DNA of 64,000 bases from an uncultured Prochlorococcus sp. (GCA_902616595.1 CACMTJ010000005.1:29398-93397); one strand, 5' to 3'; positions 8,606 to 17,184 are shown, counted from the first letter of the stretch. The notes: generated by a model from the sequence alone, not told the origin. Numbers and translations: made by a program.

Positions 8606-8746
8606 ATGGATCAAGAAAAAAATTGGATGCTTATGACCTATTATTGTCCAACTCATGGTGATTCAGGATTAGTAAAACCGATTCAACTAACAAAAAAAGA
8701 AATTAGTAAAACATTCTTAAAAAAAGGTAGGAGTTCTAAAAATTAA
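8606..8746 (+). CDS. Small hydrophilic protein
   Basis: 46 codons, ATG start. Contains TYYCPTHG, a Cys/His pair that could bind metal, and a lysine-rich tail. No family recognised. Confidence 0.45.
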   Translation: MDQEKNWMLMTYYCPTHGDSGLVKPIQLTKKEISKTFLKKGRSSKN

Positions 8747-8878
8747 TTTTTAGAATAAAAATATAGTTTTATGAAAATGTTCTAAATATTGATTGAAATC
8801 TGATTAATTAGAATCCTACAAAAATCCCATAAGCTGCTTTTTTATCAGCAGTATTAAAAATATATTGAAAAACATATC

Positions 8879-9031
8879 TTAATTTGTATCAGAATCGCAT
8901 GTTAATTCACATTGATTAAGATCATATGATGATATCTTTTCTAAAATTCTTAACATATCAATTTCGGAAAGCTCTCCATTCGAGTTCCATTTTAAAGTTG
9001 TTTTTCTTTGAGGTGAATTTTTTTTATTCAT
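8879..9031 (-). CDS. Small protein, second gene of a coupled pair
   Basis: 50 codons from ATG at 9031. Its start overlaps the end of the upstream gene by 8 bases, which implies translational coupling. Hydrophilic, with two cysteines close to the C-terminus (QCELTC). Function unknown, but the coupling argues that both ORFs are real. Confidence 0.5.
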   Translation of the reverse strand: MNKKNSPQRKTTLKWNSNGELSEIDMLRILEKISSYDLNQCELTCDSDTN

Positions 9032-9233
9032 TTTGATCACCTCCCTTTAAATGAACTTCTAAACAACGAGTAATACATTCTTGATGACCATCCACAATAC
9101 TGCATTCAGTAATACACTCGAAATATGAATTAATAGAATCTATTTCTGTATTCTGATTGGTAGAAACAAATGAATCATTCATAATATTGTTGGATTTATT
9201 TGGAATAGAGATATAGCACGAATTTATGTTCAA
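9024..9233 (-). CDS. Small protein with twin CX3C motif
   Basis: 69 residues. The C-terminal third holds two CX3C motifs, CITEC and CITRC, separated by eight residues. Twin cysteine motifs of this kind often form two disulfides in a helical hairpin or bind metal. There is no signal peptide. It overlaps the next minus-strand ORF by 8 bases. A start further in (residue 18) is also possible. Not assigned to a family. Confidence 0.55.
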   Translation of the reverse strand: MNINSCYISIPNKSNNIMNDSFVSTNQNTEIDSINSYFECITECSIVDGHQECITRCLEVHLKGGDQNE

Positions 9234-9439
9234 TAATTTAATTTATTAAGTGAATCAGAAAAAATAAGTATTATTTACTAAATTTTTTTTGCAACTGGTT
9301 TACCTTGAAAAAGATAGTAAAATCCTTCTTTTAAAACACAAAAGTAAAAAATAATTTTGATTATTTAATATTAATTTATAAGGTAATATTCTAAAAAAAT
9401 CAGCATAAAGACTGATTTACTTTTCAGTAATTTAGTTAG

Positions 9440-9622
9440 ATGATTAAAAAGTACACTTTTAGATTGCACATGAAATCAGTAATCACTTGGCTTTCGAAAA
9501 TGTTAGAGAGTATGGCAAATGCTTTTATGCATCCTTTAAAGAATGACTTGCCTCCATCTATTGGTACTCATGCATATAGCAGTATTCCTCTAAAAAGAAA
9601 ATTGAGAAGAAGGTTGAATTAG
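9440..9622 (+). CDS. Small basic protein
   Basis: 60 codons. An internal ATG at 9470 is an equally likely start. The middle part contains NAFMHPLKNDLPPSIGTHAY, and the end is very basic (LKRKLRRRLN), suggesting a nucleic-acid or membrane-surface contact. It ends four bases before the stop of the convergent desaturase gene. Function unknown. Confidence 0.55.
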   Translation: MIKKYTFRLHMKSVITWLSKMLESMANAFMHPLKNDLPPSIGTHAYSSIPLKRKLRRRLN

Positions 9623-9625
9623 GTA

Positions 9626-10732
9626 TTAATTTATTGGAATTAATTTTTCATTTTTATTATCCCAAATAATATATTTGAAGCAGTTTGAAAAATCGCTTAA
9701 TTTTAAGAACTTTGATTGTTGGAGTAAATGAATGTTTGCTTTATGACAAGCTCTTAAGTTGTAATTTGGTATTCTCTCAGAGAGATGGTGAATGCTGTGG
9801 AAGGATATGTCTGCTAAAAACCAATTTAACCAATTAGGGATATCTAAATTGCTACTACCTAAAATAGCTCCATCGATGAGATCCCAATTTTTTGTATTTT
9901 TAGCATATGCATTTTCGTAGTTATGTTGTACAAAAAAAACACATATTAAAATTGCTGCTGATAAGGTTAATATAATGGAATAAAACGATAAGAAAAAAAC
10001 TACCCCCAACCACTTACACATAAAAATCCACCCTATTATTACTACTATGTTATTGATTATTAATTCACATAGTTCACTAAAATTATCTCCATAATCAGAA
10101 AAAGGTGGTTTCACTCTTGAATTAATAACTAATAGTTGAGAAATATCTCTGTTTTTTATTTTGATAAAAGTCTCTTCCAATATATCTTTAATGAAATTAA
10201 AAATTATAATGACTAGTCCTAATCTAGGCTTTAAAACTAAGTAAAAAAAACCGCCAGGGAATAGCATCATCCAGTTTCGACTTACTTTATAAAATATTTG
10301 CTCTCTTTTTGTAAGAGATTCATAGTCTTCAAGACTTAAAACATCTATCGGCCCTTTGTAAATTTCCCAATTTCCGTTATTTCTATGATGAAATGCATGA
10401 TCAATTGACCATGACTTCTGGGGAATACCATTAACCAAGCCAAGTAAAAATCCAAAAAAGCGGTTTAATTTCTGTTTTGTAAAAAGAGAATTATGACCGC
10501 AATCATGCATTAATGAGAATGTTCGAGAAGAGAACAGAGTTAGAAGAATTATAAAAGGCACTAATAGGAATGCTTTAATCAATAATGAAAAAGGTTGAAT
10601 TATTATTTGGTGGACAATTAACCAGATAAAAATTATTGGGAGGATGGTAGAAATAATTTGATAACAAGCTCTAATATTATTTCTTTTTAAAAATGGCTTT
10701 ATTAAAAAATCTCTTCTATTTACTTTTAGCAT
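9626..10732 (-). CDS. Membrane fatty-acid desaturase family protein
   Basis: 368 residues. Three histidine boxes are present: HDCGH at 76-80, HAFHH at 112-116 and HSIHH at 312-316, with four or more hydrophobic segments between them. This makes it a member of the di-iron acyl-lipid desaturase/hydroxylase superfamily. It is only distantly similar to the other desaturase at 6893-8071, so it may act at another position or on another substrate, such as a carotenoid or a glycolipid head group. Catalytic histidines are complete, so it should be active. Confidence 0.82.
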   Translation of the reverse strand: MLKVNRRDFLIKPFLKRNNIRACYQIISTILPIIFIWLIVHQIIIQPFSLLIKAFLLVPFIILLTLFSSRTFSLMHDCGHNSLFTKQKLNRFFGFLLGLVNGIPQKSWSIDHAFHHRNNGNWEIYKGPIDVLSLEDYESLTKREQIFYKVSRNWMMLFPGGFFYLVLKPRLGLVIIIFNFIKDILEETFIKIKNRDISQLLVINSRVKPPFSDYGDNFSELCELIINNIVVIIGWIFMCKWLGVVFFLSFYSIILTLSAAILICVFFVQHNYENAYAKNTKNWDLIDGAILGSSNLDIPNWLNWFLADISFHSIHHLSERIPNYNLRACHKANIHLLQQSKFLKLSDFSNCFKYIIWDNKNEKLIPIN

Positions 10733-10812
10733 ATTTCACTTATTATTTTTGATACTAACAATTTTTAAAAAGTATTGATTATTTAATAAACAATAAAATT
10801 TTAAAAATCATA

Positions 10813-10968
10813 CTAAAGAATAAATTCTTTAGACATAGTTCTCAATTGATCAAGATTTAATCTTTCTAAGTAATTTTTAAAGTCACTAACATTCTTAGTA
10901 GAGTCAGAATTTCTGCTCTCGTAAAGAAGACTATTAGAAATTAACTCAATAAGATGATCTTTATCCAT
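10813..10968 (-). CDS. Small hydrophilic protein
   Basis: 51 codons from ATG at 10968. Charged and predicted helical, without cysteines or a membrane segment. It lies upstream of the desaturase on the same strand, 81 bases away. No family recognised. Confidence 0.45.
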   Translation of the reverse strand: MDKDHLIELISNSLLYESRNSDSTKNVSDFKNYLERLNLDQLRTMSKEFIL

Positions 10969-11053
10969 AACTCCTTATAGACCAAAATTCCTGTTTAAAA
11001 AATTAAGGTCTTGAATTCGAGATCATTCACTCATCTCTATTTAAGAGTTATTT

Positions 11054-11272
11054 TTATAAATTTTTTAATTCTTGTTCTATTTTTTCTAATCTTTCATTTA
11101 ATTCTTTTTGTTCCTTAATTAAGGATTTTTTCTTTTCTGCACGCTCTTTGTTTAAAGGAGAATTGAAATATTTTTGGTAAGAGACAAAAAAAACTGCTAT
11201 CGCTACTGCAATGCCAAGAGCACCAATTATTAAAATTGGAGATGAAGGAAAGTCGTAAAATGGAATTGACAA
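11054..11272 (-). CDS. Small membrane protein with coiled-coil tail
   Basis: 72 residues. A hydrophobic helix at about 12-31 is followed by SYQKYFNSPLN and a 35-residue Lys/Glu-rich stretch with heptad-like leucines (LIKEQKELNERLEKIEQEL). This predicts a membrane anchor with a cytoplasmic coiled coil, suggesting a scaffold or complex-assembly role. No known family recognised. Confidence 0.65.
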   Translation of the reverse strand: MSIPFYDFPSSPILIIGALGIAVAIAVFFVSYQKYFNSPLNKERAEKKKSLIKEQKELNERLEKIEQELKNL

Positions 11273-11480
11273 TGTACTTTAAAAAAATAAATTCTAGCTA
11301 TCTCATAAACAAAAAAATGAGTAATAAATACTTATTCTTTTAAAAGCTTTATGGTAATTATGCTAGTTATTTTGTAAAAAATAAATAAGGTTATTCTTTA
11401 ATTGGTTTTTTAAAATAAGTATTTGTACAGCTGTCAAAGAATGAATAACTAATAATGATTAAACTAGTAAAAATTTTTTC

Positions 11481-11798
11481 ATGAAGAAAATCATAAATAA
11501 AAAAAGTAATAAAAATGAACCATGGTTTAAATGGTTAACAAGAGAACTTAATTCTTATGAAGCTTTTCAGGATTTCGAATCGGGCAAGAATCCACAAGAT
11601 GTAGCAGAGGATTTTATTTCTAAAAATAGTAATGCTATTTCAGAAGTTTTCGAGAATTTTGATGAAGAAGATAAAGATACACTCGATCAGTTTCTTAAAT
11701 TAACCGAATGCGAAATGCATGTATTTAGAATTCTTGAAAAACAAATAGAGTTAAGAAACAAGGTAAGATTTGTAGATTTTAAAAAAAGAAAAAAATGA
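11481..11798 (+). CDS. Hypothetical protein, paralogue of the gene at 22134
   Basis: 105 residues, basic at both ends. The core shares a spaced pattern with the 88-residue protein at 22134-22400: W-F-x-W, then G-x-x-P-x-x-(V/I)-A-E-x-F, D-x-L-x-x-F-x-K-L-x-E-x-E-x-H. Both are predicted all-helical and soluble. A short family of unknown function is therefore present at least twice in this genome. It runs convergently toward the DUF805 gene, 11 bases apart. Confidence 0.7.
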   Translation: MKKIINKKSNKNEPWFKWLTRELNSYEAFQDFESGKNPQDVAEDFISKNSNAISEVFENFDEEDKDTLDQFLKLTECEMHVFRILEKQIELRNKVRFVDFKKRKK

Positions 11799-11809
11799 CG
11801 AGTTAATTT

Positions 11810-12145
11810 CTATATAAGTTTATTCTTCCCATTACCAGTCTTACCAAAGCCTAGCCAGATGAACCACAAGATCCATCCGAAGATAGGTATTAAATTAATA
11901 AAGATCCATTTCCAATCTTTACCAAAGTCTCTGATTCTTCTTATATCAATAGCTATTTGAGGAATGACACAAACTAATCCATAAGCATTGAATCCAAACG
12001 TTTTTAAAAATATTGGGATAGTTAGTAAAGAAATTATAAGATTCGCTAATTGAACTAACCACCAGTCTGAGCGACATGTGAATCCTTTGAATTCTGTAGC
12101 TTTAATCCAAAACTCCTTATATGCATTAAAAAAATTATTAAGCAT
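11810..12145 (-). CDS. DUF805 family membrane protein
   Basis: 111 residues. Typical DUF805 features are visible: an N-terminal YKEFWIKATEFKGF region, the RSDWW motif, RRIRDFGKDWKW, and a C-terminal helix ending in FGKTGNGKN. About three hydrophobic segments. DUF805 proteins are small inner-membrane proteins of unknown role, some related to phage or stress loci. Confidence 0.8.
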   Translation of the reverse strand: MLNNFFNAYKEFWIKATEFKGFTCRSDWWLVQLANLIISLLTIPIFLKTFGFNAYGLVCVIPQIAIDIRRIRDFGKDWKWIFINLIPIFGWILWFIWLGFGKTGNGKNKLI

Positions 12146-12214
12146 ATATTAAAAATTCAAAGAATTTAATACTATCAATTTAATCTTCAATTTCTCAAAA
12201 TGTTTTTTTATTTA

Positions 12215-12379
12215 CTAAATAGGATCAAATAAATTCATATCATTTGAATCTTCTTTTGGGAGATCATCTCGATTTGGTAATGAACAGAATCCGTCTTTGC
12301 AAATCATCTTTTCTTTTTCAATACTTCTAGTTTCTGAGAATATATTTTTGTTATTGTTATTTGAAGATTCTTTCAGCAT
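12215..12379 (-). CDS. Small acidic protein
   Basis: 54 codons from ATG at 12379. Contains MICKDGFCSLP, a C-x4-C pair, in the middle and acidic residues after it. No membrane segment. Function unknown. Confidence 0.45.
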   Translation of the reverse strand: MLKESSNNNNKNIFSETRSIEKEKMICKDGFCSLPNRDDLPKEDSNDMNLFDPI

Positions 12380-12461
12380 TTATATAAAAAAATTAAATCC
12401 AATATTAAATTAATAACTCAATTTATTTTGATAAGCAATAAATTTAATATTAATTATTTAT

Positions 12462-12557
12462 TTACTTTTTTTGATTTGGCAAGTCTCTCCAAAACAGCGC
12501 CATTATATAAATGAATAAAGATATAGAACAAATATAAAGTAAAGAATTTAGATGCAT
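12462..12557 (-). CDS. Tiny single-helix membrane protein
   Basis: 31 codons from ATG at 12557. One hydrophobic helix (residues 4-23) followed by RDLPNQKK. The size is that of small photosystem or cytochrome b6f subunits, but the sequence matches none that I know. Confidence 0.35.
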   Translation of the reverse strand: MHLNSLLYICSISLFIYIMALFWRDLPNQKK

Positions 12558-12669
12558 TTTTATTTATTAAAGTAATTAGTAGGAGAGCTCCTTCACAAAA
12601 AGGAATAACCATGAATTTGTAGTTGTCTAACTTAGTAATCCTTCAAATTCTAGTATTTATTTAAGTTTT

Positions 12670-12810
12670 TTACGATTTATCCTTATTTATATCTGTTAAA
12701 GCTTTTCTCCCTTCTTTAAGGGTTCTTAAGACGAGCCAAGATAGAGAGGAAATGATAAGAATGGTAAGTGTAATTAGAGAAATATGAGTTGTTTCGATAT
12801 TGTTAATCAA
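12670..12810 (-). CDS. Small single-pass membrane protein
   Basis: 46 codons with a TTG start at 12810. Residues 10-29 are a hydrophobic helix, followed by a basic tail. The start codon is uncertain. No family recognised. Confidence 0.35.
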   Translation of the reverse strand: MINNIETTHISLITLTILIISSLSWLVLRTLKEGRKALTDINKDKS

Positions 12811-12856
12811 TCTACTGAAATTTTTATAGAGATTGTAATTTAAAATCTAAAAAATT

Positions 12857-13036
12857 TCAAACTTCAGATCTAGAGTAAGCAGGTATAAGCATTCCACCAT
12901 CTTGGTCATCGTTATCATCATCAAACCCACCCCCTAGAAGTAATTCAATAATTACAAGTACAGCTACTGGATAAAGGCACCATAGTATCGCTGTAAAAGG
13001 ACTTACTGAGGAAGAAGCTGAGTAAAATTCTGTCAT
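12857..13036 (-). CDS. Small membrane protein with acidic DQDGG tail
   Basis: 59 codons from ATG at 13036. A hydrophobic helix (about residues 13-35) precedes a strongly acidic stretch, FDDDNDDQDGG, and a short polar tail. The same acidic-then-DQDGG arrangement recurs in the gene at 14175-14309. The pattern suggests a cation-binding or electrostatic patch on the membrane surface. Function unknown. Confidence 0.6.
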   Translation of the reverse strand: MTEFYSASSSVSPFTAILWCLYPVAVLVIIELLLGGGFDDDNDDQDGGMLIPAYSRSEV

Positions 13037-13321
13037 AAACTGATATTAATCTAAAGAAACAACAATTGTGGATCTTCTAGGTAGTGTTTTATTCAATATT
13101 TTTATTAATATTTTTTAAAAACTTTTCTCTTTAGCACGAATAGATCTTTGGTATGTATTGATATTTTTATTCTTAAAATCAATTTGAATAATAATTTTTT
13201 TTGAACTTACTGAGAAACTAATAATGACATAATGAATCGCGCGATTGTTATTTTTTATACTTAACAACAATTGTACAATTTTGATTCAAAAACTATTATT
13301 TATCTTGATTTTATAAATTCT

Positions 13322-13453
13322 ATGTTTTCTTTCACTTTTGATCCTTTGGCTGCGATATTTGGTATATCTGGAATTGTAGGCTTCTTTTTCTTCGTTTCTG
13401 CTGCTAAGGGAACTTCCAGTATCAATACAAAACCAAAAAAGGAATTAGATTAG
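13322..13453 (+). CDS. Small single-pass membrane protein
   Basis: 43 codons from the ATG at 13322; a TTG start at 13271 would add 17 residues. Contains FDPLAAIFGISGIVGFFFF, a hydrophobic helix, then a polar tail. No family recognised. Confidence 0.5.
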   Translation: MFSFTFDPLAAIFGISGIVGFFFFVSAAKGTSSINTKPKKELD

Positions 13454-13516
13454 AACTTATTTTCTCAGAAAACTAAATTGAAATTTTAAATTTAGTATTT
13501 AAAAGGCTCTTTAATT

Positions 13517-13688
13517 ATTACTTATTCCATTGTTTAGAAATAAATTCAAGAAAATCTTTTAGATCCTCTTCAGGACAATTTGTTTGTTTTTGTAAATCAA
13601 TGCAAATTTGCTTAATATTTTCAAAGGCCTTTTTAACTATTTCGTTTTTTTCAATAACCTCAAAATATTCTTGATCAGTAAAAGGCAT
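13517..13688 (-). pseudogene. Small ORF broken by an apparent frameshift
   Basis: From ATG at 13688 the frame reads MPFTDQEYFEVIEKNEI and then stops at a run of five A (minus strand). One A fewer would let it continue for more than 30 codons through IKQICIDLQKQTNCPEEDLK to a stop at 13517, giving about 56 codons. The second part also has protein-like composition. Either a recent frameshift, a sequencing error, or two unrelated tiny ORFs. Confidence 0.35.
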
Positions 13689-13779
13689 AATATTAGTTTC
13701 CTTCTTGAAAATTATTTATTACCCATATTTTATCTACATTGACTTAACAGTAAAGAAGAAAAACTCTTTTTTCTTAAAT

Positions 13780-14055
13780 TTAGCTACCCAATCGATAATG
13801 TTTTTTAATACTTTTGGTTACTTCCCATTCGCAGTTAAGTCCAGCAGGAAACTCAACTAGATCTCCAGCTTTAATCACGTAAATGTCACCGTTTTGGGTA
13901 CTTATTTTCGCTTGACCTTCAATAATTAAGCAAATTTCCTTATCATCGTAATTCCATTGAAATTTGCTTGGCTCACATTCCCAAATAGGCCAACTTTTTA
14001 TTCCATACTGAATTATTACGCTTGCACTACAGGGGGAAGTTATTAGAACTTTCAC
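13780..14055 (-). CDS. Cupin-domain protein (DUF861-like)
   Basis: 91 residues, the size of a single cupin barrel. The order is WECEPSKFQWNYDDKEICLIIEG, followed by GDIYVIKAGDLVEFPAGLNC and WEVTKSIKKHY, which fits the (S)-ureidoglycine aminohydrolase-type Cupin_3 domain. The E in the first motif is kept, while the usual metal-binding histidines are sparse. Ligand unknown. Confidence 0.8.
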   Translation of the reverse strand: MKVLITSPCSASVIIQYGIKSWPIWECEPSKFQWNYDDKEICLIIEGQAKISTQNGDIYVIKAGDLVEFPAGLNCEWEVTKSIKKHYRLGS

Positions 14056-14174
14056 GAAATAGTTCGGATGTGTTTTTTCATTTTACAAATAAAAGAAATA
14101 TTTATTTTCGAGAATGTGTATTTCTTTACTGTCTTTTATTTTTTTTCGTTTATCATAAAAAAAATTTCGAATTT

Positions 14175-14309
14175 ATGGATGAGCTTTCTGTATTATCAAT
14201 TTCGCTATCTATAGCTTCTCTAGGAATATTTTTTTTATTTTTCGCTTCAAATGATGATGATGACCAAGATGGAGGTAAGTTGATTAAATCATTAGAAAGA
14301 ATTAATTAA
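14175..14309 (+). CDS. Small membrane protein with acidic DQDGG tail
   Basis: 44 codons from ATG at 14175; the frame is open further upstream but that part does not look coding. A hydrophobic helix (residues 5-25) is followed by SNDDDDQDGGKLIKSLER. The tail mirrors the protein encoded at 12857-13036, so the two may belong to one small family. Confidence 0.6.
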   Translation: MDELSVLSISLSIASLGIFFLFFASNDDDDQDGGKLIKSLERIN

Positions 14310-14428
14310 TTCCAAGTAAATAAAACATTTAATAGAGATTTATAACCTATAAAGCCTGCATAAATGCAGCTTAAAAAAATAACATAAACTTCCAATGTGC
14401 CAAGTCTTTTTTTCTTTAATGTTTTCAT
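14306..14428 (-). CDS. Small single-pass membrane protein
   Basis: 40 codons from ATG at 14428. Basic start (KTLKKKR), then a hydrophobic helix at residues 13-30. It overlaps the stop of the convergent gene by four bases. Function unknown. Confidence 0.45.
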   Translation of the reverse strand: MKTLKKKRLGTLEVYVIFLSCIYAGFIGYKSLLNVLFTWN

Positions 14429-14505
14429 TTTTTTGAGTGTTTATAAGGTAATTTTATTTAATTTGATTTTTATTAACATGAGTATTTTTTACATTAACTC
14501 AGAGA

Positions 14506-15378
14506 TTAAAGAATTATTAATGTCAAGCCAAAAAATAAAAAACAAGTAAAAAATATTATTTTTTTGGTAATTTCTCTTTCCTCAGTCTTAGCAAAAAATA
14601 ACGAAATTATTGGAGATATGCTTAGTAAAGCCCATCCTACTCCTATGGGAAGGGTTTTAAACACAACTTGTTGTAGAAATATTCCTAGATTTGTTCCAAG
14701 AAGTATTGAAATAAAAAATCTTTTTTGTTGTTTTTTGTCTATGTTTTTGAAGAAAAAATTAATCTTAAATCGTTTTAGACTAATTAAAAAAATTATTGCA
14801 CCTAATAATCTTATTTCAGTTGTAAGGAAAGGAGATAAATTGCTTTGAAGGAAAACCATCCTTGATAAAAGACCTCCAAGAACAGCACATAAAACTGATA
14901 AAAAAGGAAAAGCAAAAATCTTAAAGTTATTTTTTTCTGAGAAAGAGGAGTTTTCCTCTTTAAAATCGTCACCTTTTCTGAGAATTATGAATAGCGAAAT
15001 CGTTACTATAATTATTCCAACCCATGATTTTGTTGTTAAATTTTCATTAATAAAAAATTCTCCTGACAAAGCTGCCATTAACGGAGACAGAGTTTCTATA
15101 GATAAAGTTTTTCTTGTTCCAATTGTTTGTAGTGACTTTAAATAGAAAGTATCACCTAAACCAATACCTATTATTCCACTTATTAGTAGGATAAATATGT
15201 TTTTTAATTCAGTTGTAGAACTTAGATTGATAAAAGCAGGTATAAAAATTAAAAAAGCTATTATATTTTTTATTAAATTAATATCTATCGATTTATATTT
15301 TTGAGTTTGCGAGCGCCAAATAAAGCACGCATATGTCCAAGATGTAGCAGCTCCAAAAGCAGAAAGGATTCCAATCAA
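14506..15378 (-). CDS. EamA/DMT family transporter
   Basis: 290 residues with about ten hydrophobic segments in two repeated halves, each with the EamA signature (W-T-Y-A in the first; ISGIIGIGLGDTFYLKSLQ and LGTNLGIFLQQVVFKTLPIG as repeat motifs). DMT proteins export amino acids, nucleobases or other small metabolites across the inner membrane. Substrate not predictable. Confidence 0.85.
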   Translation of the reverse strand: MIGILSAFGAATSWTYACFIWRSQTQKYKSIDINLIKNIIAFLIFIPAFINLSSTTELKNIFILLISGIIGIGLGDTFYLKSLQTIGTRKTLSIETLSPLMAALSGEFFINENLTTKSWVGIIIVTISLFIILRKGDDFKEENSSFSEKNNFKIFAFPFLSVLCAVLGGLLSRMVFLQSNLSPFLTTEIRLLGAIIFLISLKRFKINFFFKNIDKKQQKRFFISILLGTNLGIFLQQVVFKTLPIGVGWALLSISPIISLFFAKTEEREITKKIIFFTCFLFFGLTLIIL

Positions 15379-15399
15379 AACGAATAATTTTTAAAAATT

Positions 15400-15498
15400 T
15401 TATTTTATAAATTGAGTAAATGCTAAAAAGAATACATAAATAAGAATCAAAATACCTGGTAAGAACTGAATAAGTGATTTGAAATTATTTTTTTTCAT
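15400..15498 (-). CDS. Tiny single-helix membrane protein
   Basis: 32 codons from ATG at 15498. A basic N-terminus, then one hydrophobic helix (residues 9-29). Lies just upstream of the EamA gene on the same strand, 18 bases before its start, and may be cotranscribed. Confidence 0.4.
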   Translation of the reverse strand: MKKNNFKSLIQFLPGILILIYVFFLAFTQFIK

Positions 15499-15516
15499 GT
15501 TTCTAAAATAATTATT

Positions 15517-15753
15517 TTAAACAGTTTTTTTATTAGTAGGGTACAAACTCTCTAACTTCTTTCTTCTTTGAACTTTCGCATTAATTCTTTCTTCTTTTTC
15601 TTTTTTCTTGATCTCATCATTTATCTTATTTTGTCTATATCCAAACCAAAGTAGAACCCAAATAACAGAAGTTATTAAAAGAAGAGCAGTATATTGACCA
15701 GTCATAGGAAAACTGGCCTCAGAATATTTAACGTAAGAAAATAACAGACTCAT
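15517..15753 (-). CDS. Small membrane protein with basic coiled tail
   Basis: 78 residues. One hydrophobic helix (about 20-40), then GYRQNKINDEIKKKEKEERI and a Lys/Arg-rich tail predicted helical. It forms a minus-strand run with the ORF at 15400 and the EamA gene. No family recognised. Confidence 0.6.
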   Translation of the reverse strand: MSLLFSYVKYSEASFPMTGQYTALLLITSVIWVLLWFGYRQNKINDEIKKKEKEERINAKVQRRKKLESLYPTNKKTV

Positions 15754-15939
15754 TTAATTAAGTTAAAGCATAAAAATAACTACTGTGTTGATTTTTCTAG
15801 AAATTTAAAAATTAGCGAATCGAGGCTATTTATCATATATTTTTAAAATTTTTATATTTATTTTTTTATGGTTTTTGGGGTAATTTTTCTTTATTAGTCC
15901 TTGCTATTATCAGATTGAAGCATATTAAATAATAAGTTT

Positions 15940-17184
15940 TTGGAACCTTTTGATTTAGCAGTTGTTGGAGGCGGTGCAGCCGGTTTTATGACAGCAATAA
16001 CTGCTGCTGAAAATGGAGTAAAAAGAATAATAATTCTTGAAGGAACTTCAAAACTTATGGAGAAAGTAAGGATTAGTGGAGGGGGAAGATGTAACGTCAC
16101 TAATGCGACATGGATACCGAATGAACTAATTGAGAATTACCCCAGAGGTGGAATTCAGCTCTTGGAATCATTTAATCGTTTTGCTGCTGGAGATGTATAC
16201 GATTGGTTTGAGAAAAAAGGGTTAAAATTAAAAATTGAGGAAGATCTAAGAGTATTCCCAGTTTCTAATTCTTCTTCAGATGTTATTGATTGCTTGAGAA
16301 AAAGTGCCTTATCAAAAAACGTAGAGATACTAACAAAATTTTTTGTAAAAGAAATTTCAAAAACTCCAGATAATATATTCAATATTTTTAGTCTTAAAAA
16401 AGCAAAGGTAACTGCAAAAAATATTATTCTTTCAACAGGAGGCAATCCAAGCGGATATAAATTAGCTCAAAATCTTGGACACACCATTGTTAAACCTGTA
16501 CCATCGCTTTTTACTTTTTCTACAAAGGAACCAAATTTGGATGAATGTAGTGGGGTATCGATAAGGGGCATAGATATAGAAATTAATTTAAACAATAAGT
16601 ATTTTCAAAATAGAGGCGATTTACTAATAACGCATTGGGGGTTTAGTGGGCCAGCAGTACTAAAACTTTCATCAATTGCAGCAAGGGAACTTTATAGCCA
16701 AAAATATAAATTTAATTTAATCATTAAATGGTCTTCTTTAAGTTATGAGGAGTTAAAAGAAAAAATTAATTATTTAAGATTAAATAAAGGCAAGGTGAAT
16801 CTTATTAATAGTAGACCTGTTCCACTATTAACAAAAAGATTATGGATTTTTTTATTAAAGAAAATAGGTATTGATAAAGAGAAAAAGTGGGCTGATTTAC
16901 TGGCGGATGAAAGAGAGAAAATGATAAATACTCTAATGAGGGATAAATATATAATTTCTGGCAAAGGTCCATTTGGAGAGGAATTTGTTACTTCCGGAGG
17001 CGTAAAAATTAATGAGGTTAATTTTAAAAGTATGGAGAGCTTAATTTGTCCAGGTTTATTTTTTTCTGGAGAAGTTTTGGATGTTGATGGGATCACTGGT
17101 GGATTTAATTTTCAACATTGTTGGACAAGTGGATGGATCGCTGGGATGGCAGTCTCAAAGTTAAATCAATCAATAATAAATTAA
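15940..17184 (+). CDS. NAD(P)/FAD-dependent oxidoreductase, HI0933/YhiN family
   Basis: 414 residues, TTG start. The N-terminus has the dinucleotide-binding loop VVGGGAAGFM (residues 8-17), then an acidic residue at the end of strand 2 (ILEGT). ISGGGRCNVTN and the C-terminal SGEVLDVDGITGGFNFQ with WTSGWIAG are diagnostic for the HI0933/BaiN-like flavoproteins. These enzymes are poorly characterised; an aminoacetone oxidase activity has been described for one relative. Length fits. Confidence 0.88.
   Translation: MEPFDLAVVGGGAAGFMTAITAAENGVKRIIILEGTSKLMEKVRISGGGRCNVTNATWIPNELIENYPRGGIQLLESFNRFAAGDVYDWFEKKGLKLKIEEDLRVFPVSNSSSDVIDCLRKSALSKNVEILTKFFVKEISKTPDNIFNIFSLKKAKVTAKNIILSTGGNPSGYKLAQNLGHTIVKPVPSLFTFSTKEPNLDECSGVSIRGIDIEINLNNKYFQNRGDLLITHWGFSGPAVLKLSSIAARELYSQKYKFNLIIKWSSLSYEELKEKINYLRLNKGKVNLINSRPVPLLTKRLWIFLLKKIGIDKEKKWADLLADEREKMINTLMRDKYIISGKGPFGEEFVTSGGVKINEVNFKSMESLICPGLFFSGEVLDVDGITGGFNFQHCWTSGWIAGMAVSKLNQSIIN

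Noticed and set aside
16155..16445. Long minus-strand ORF inside the HI0933-type flavoprotein gene
   Set aside because: Shadow frame of a well-supported gene with intact motifs.
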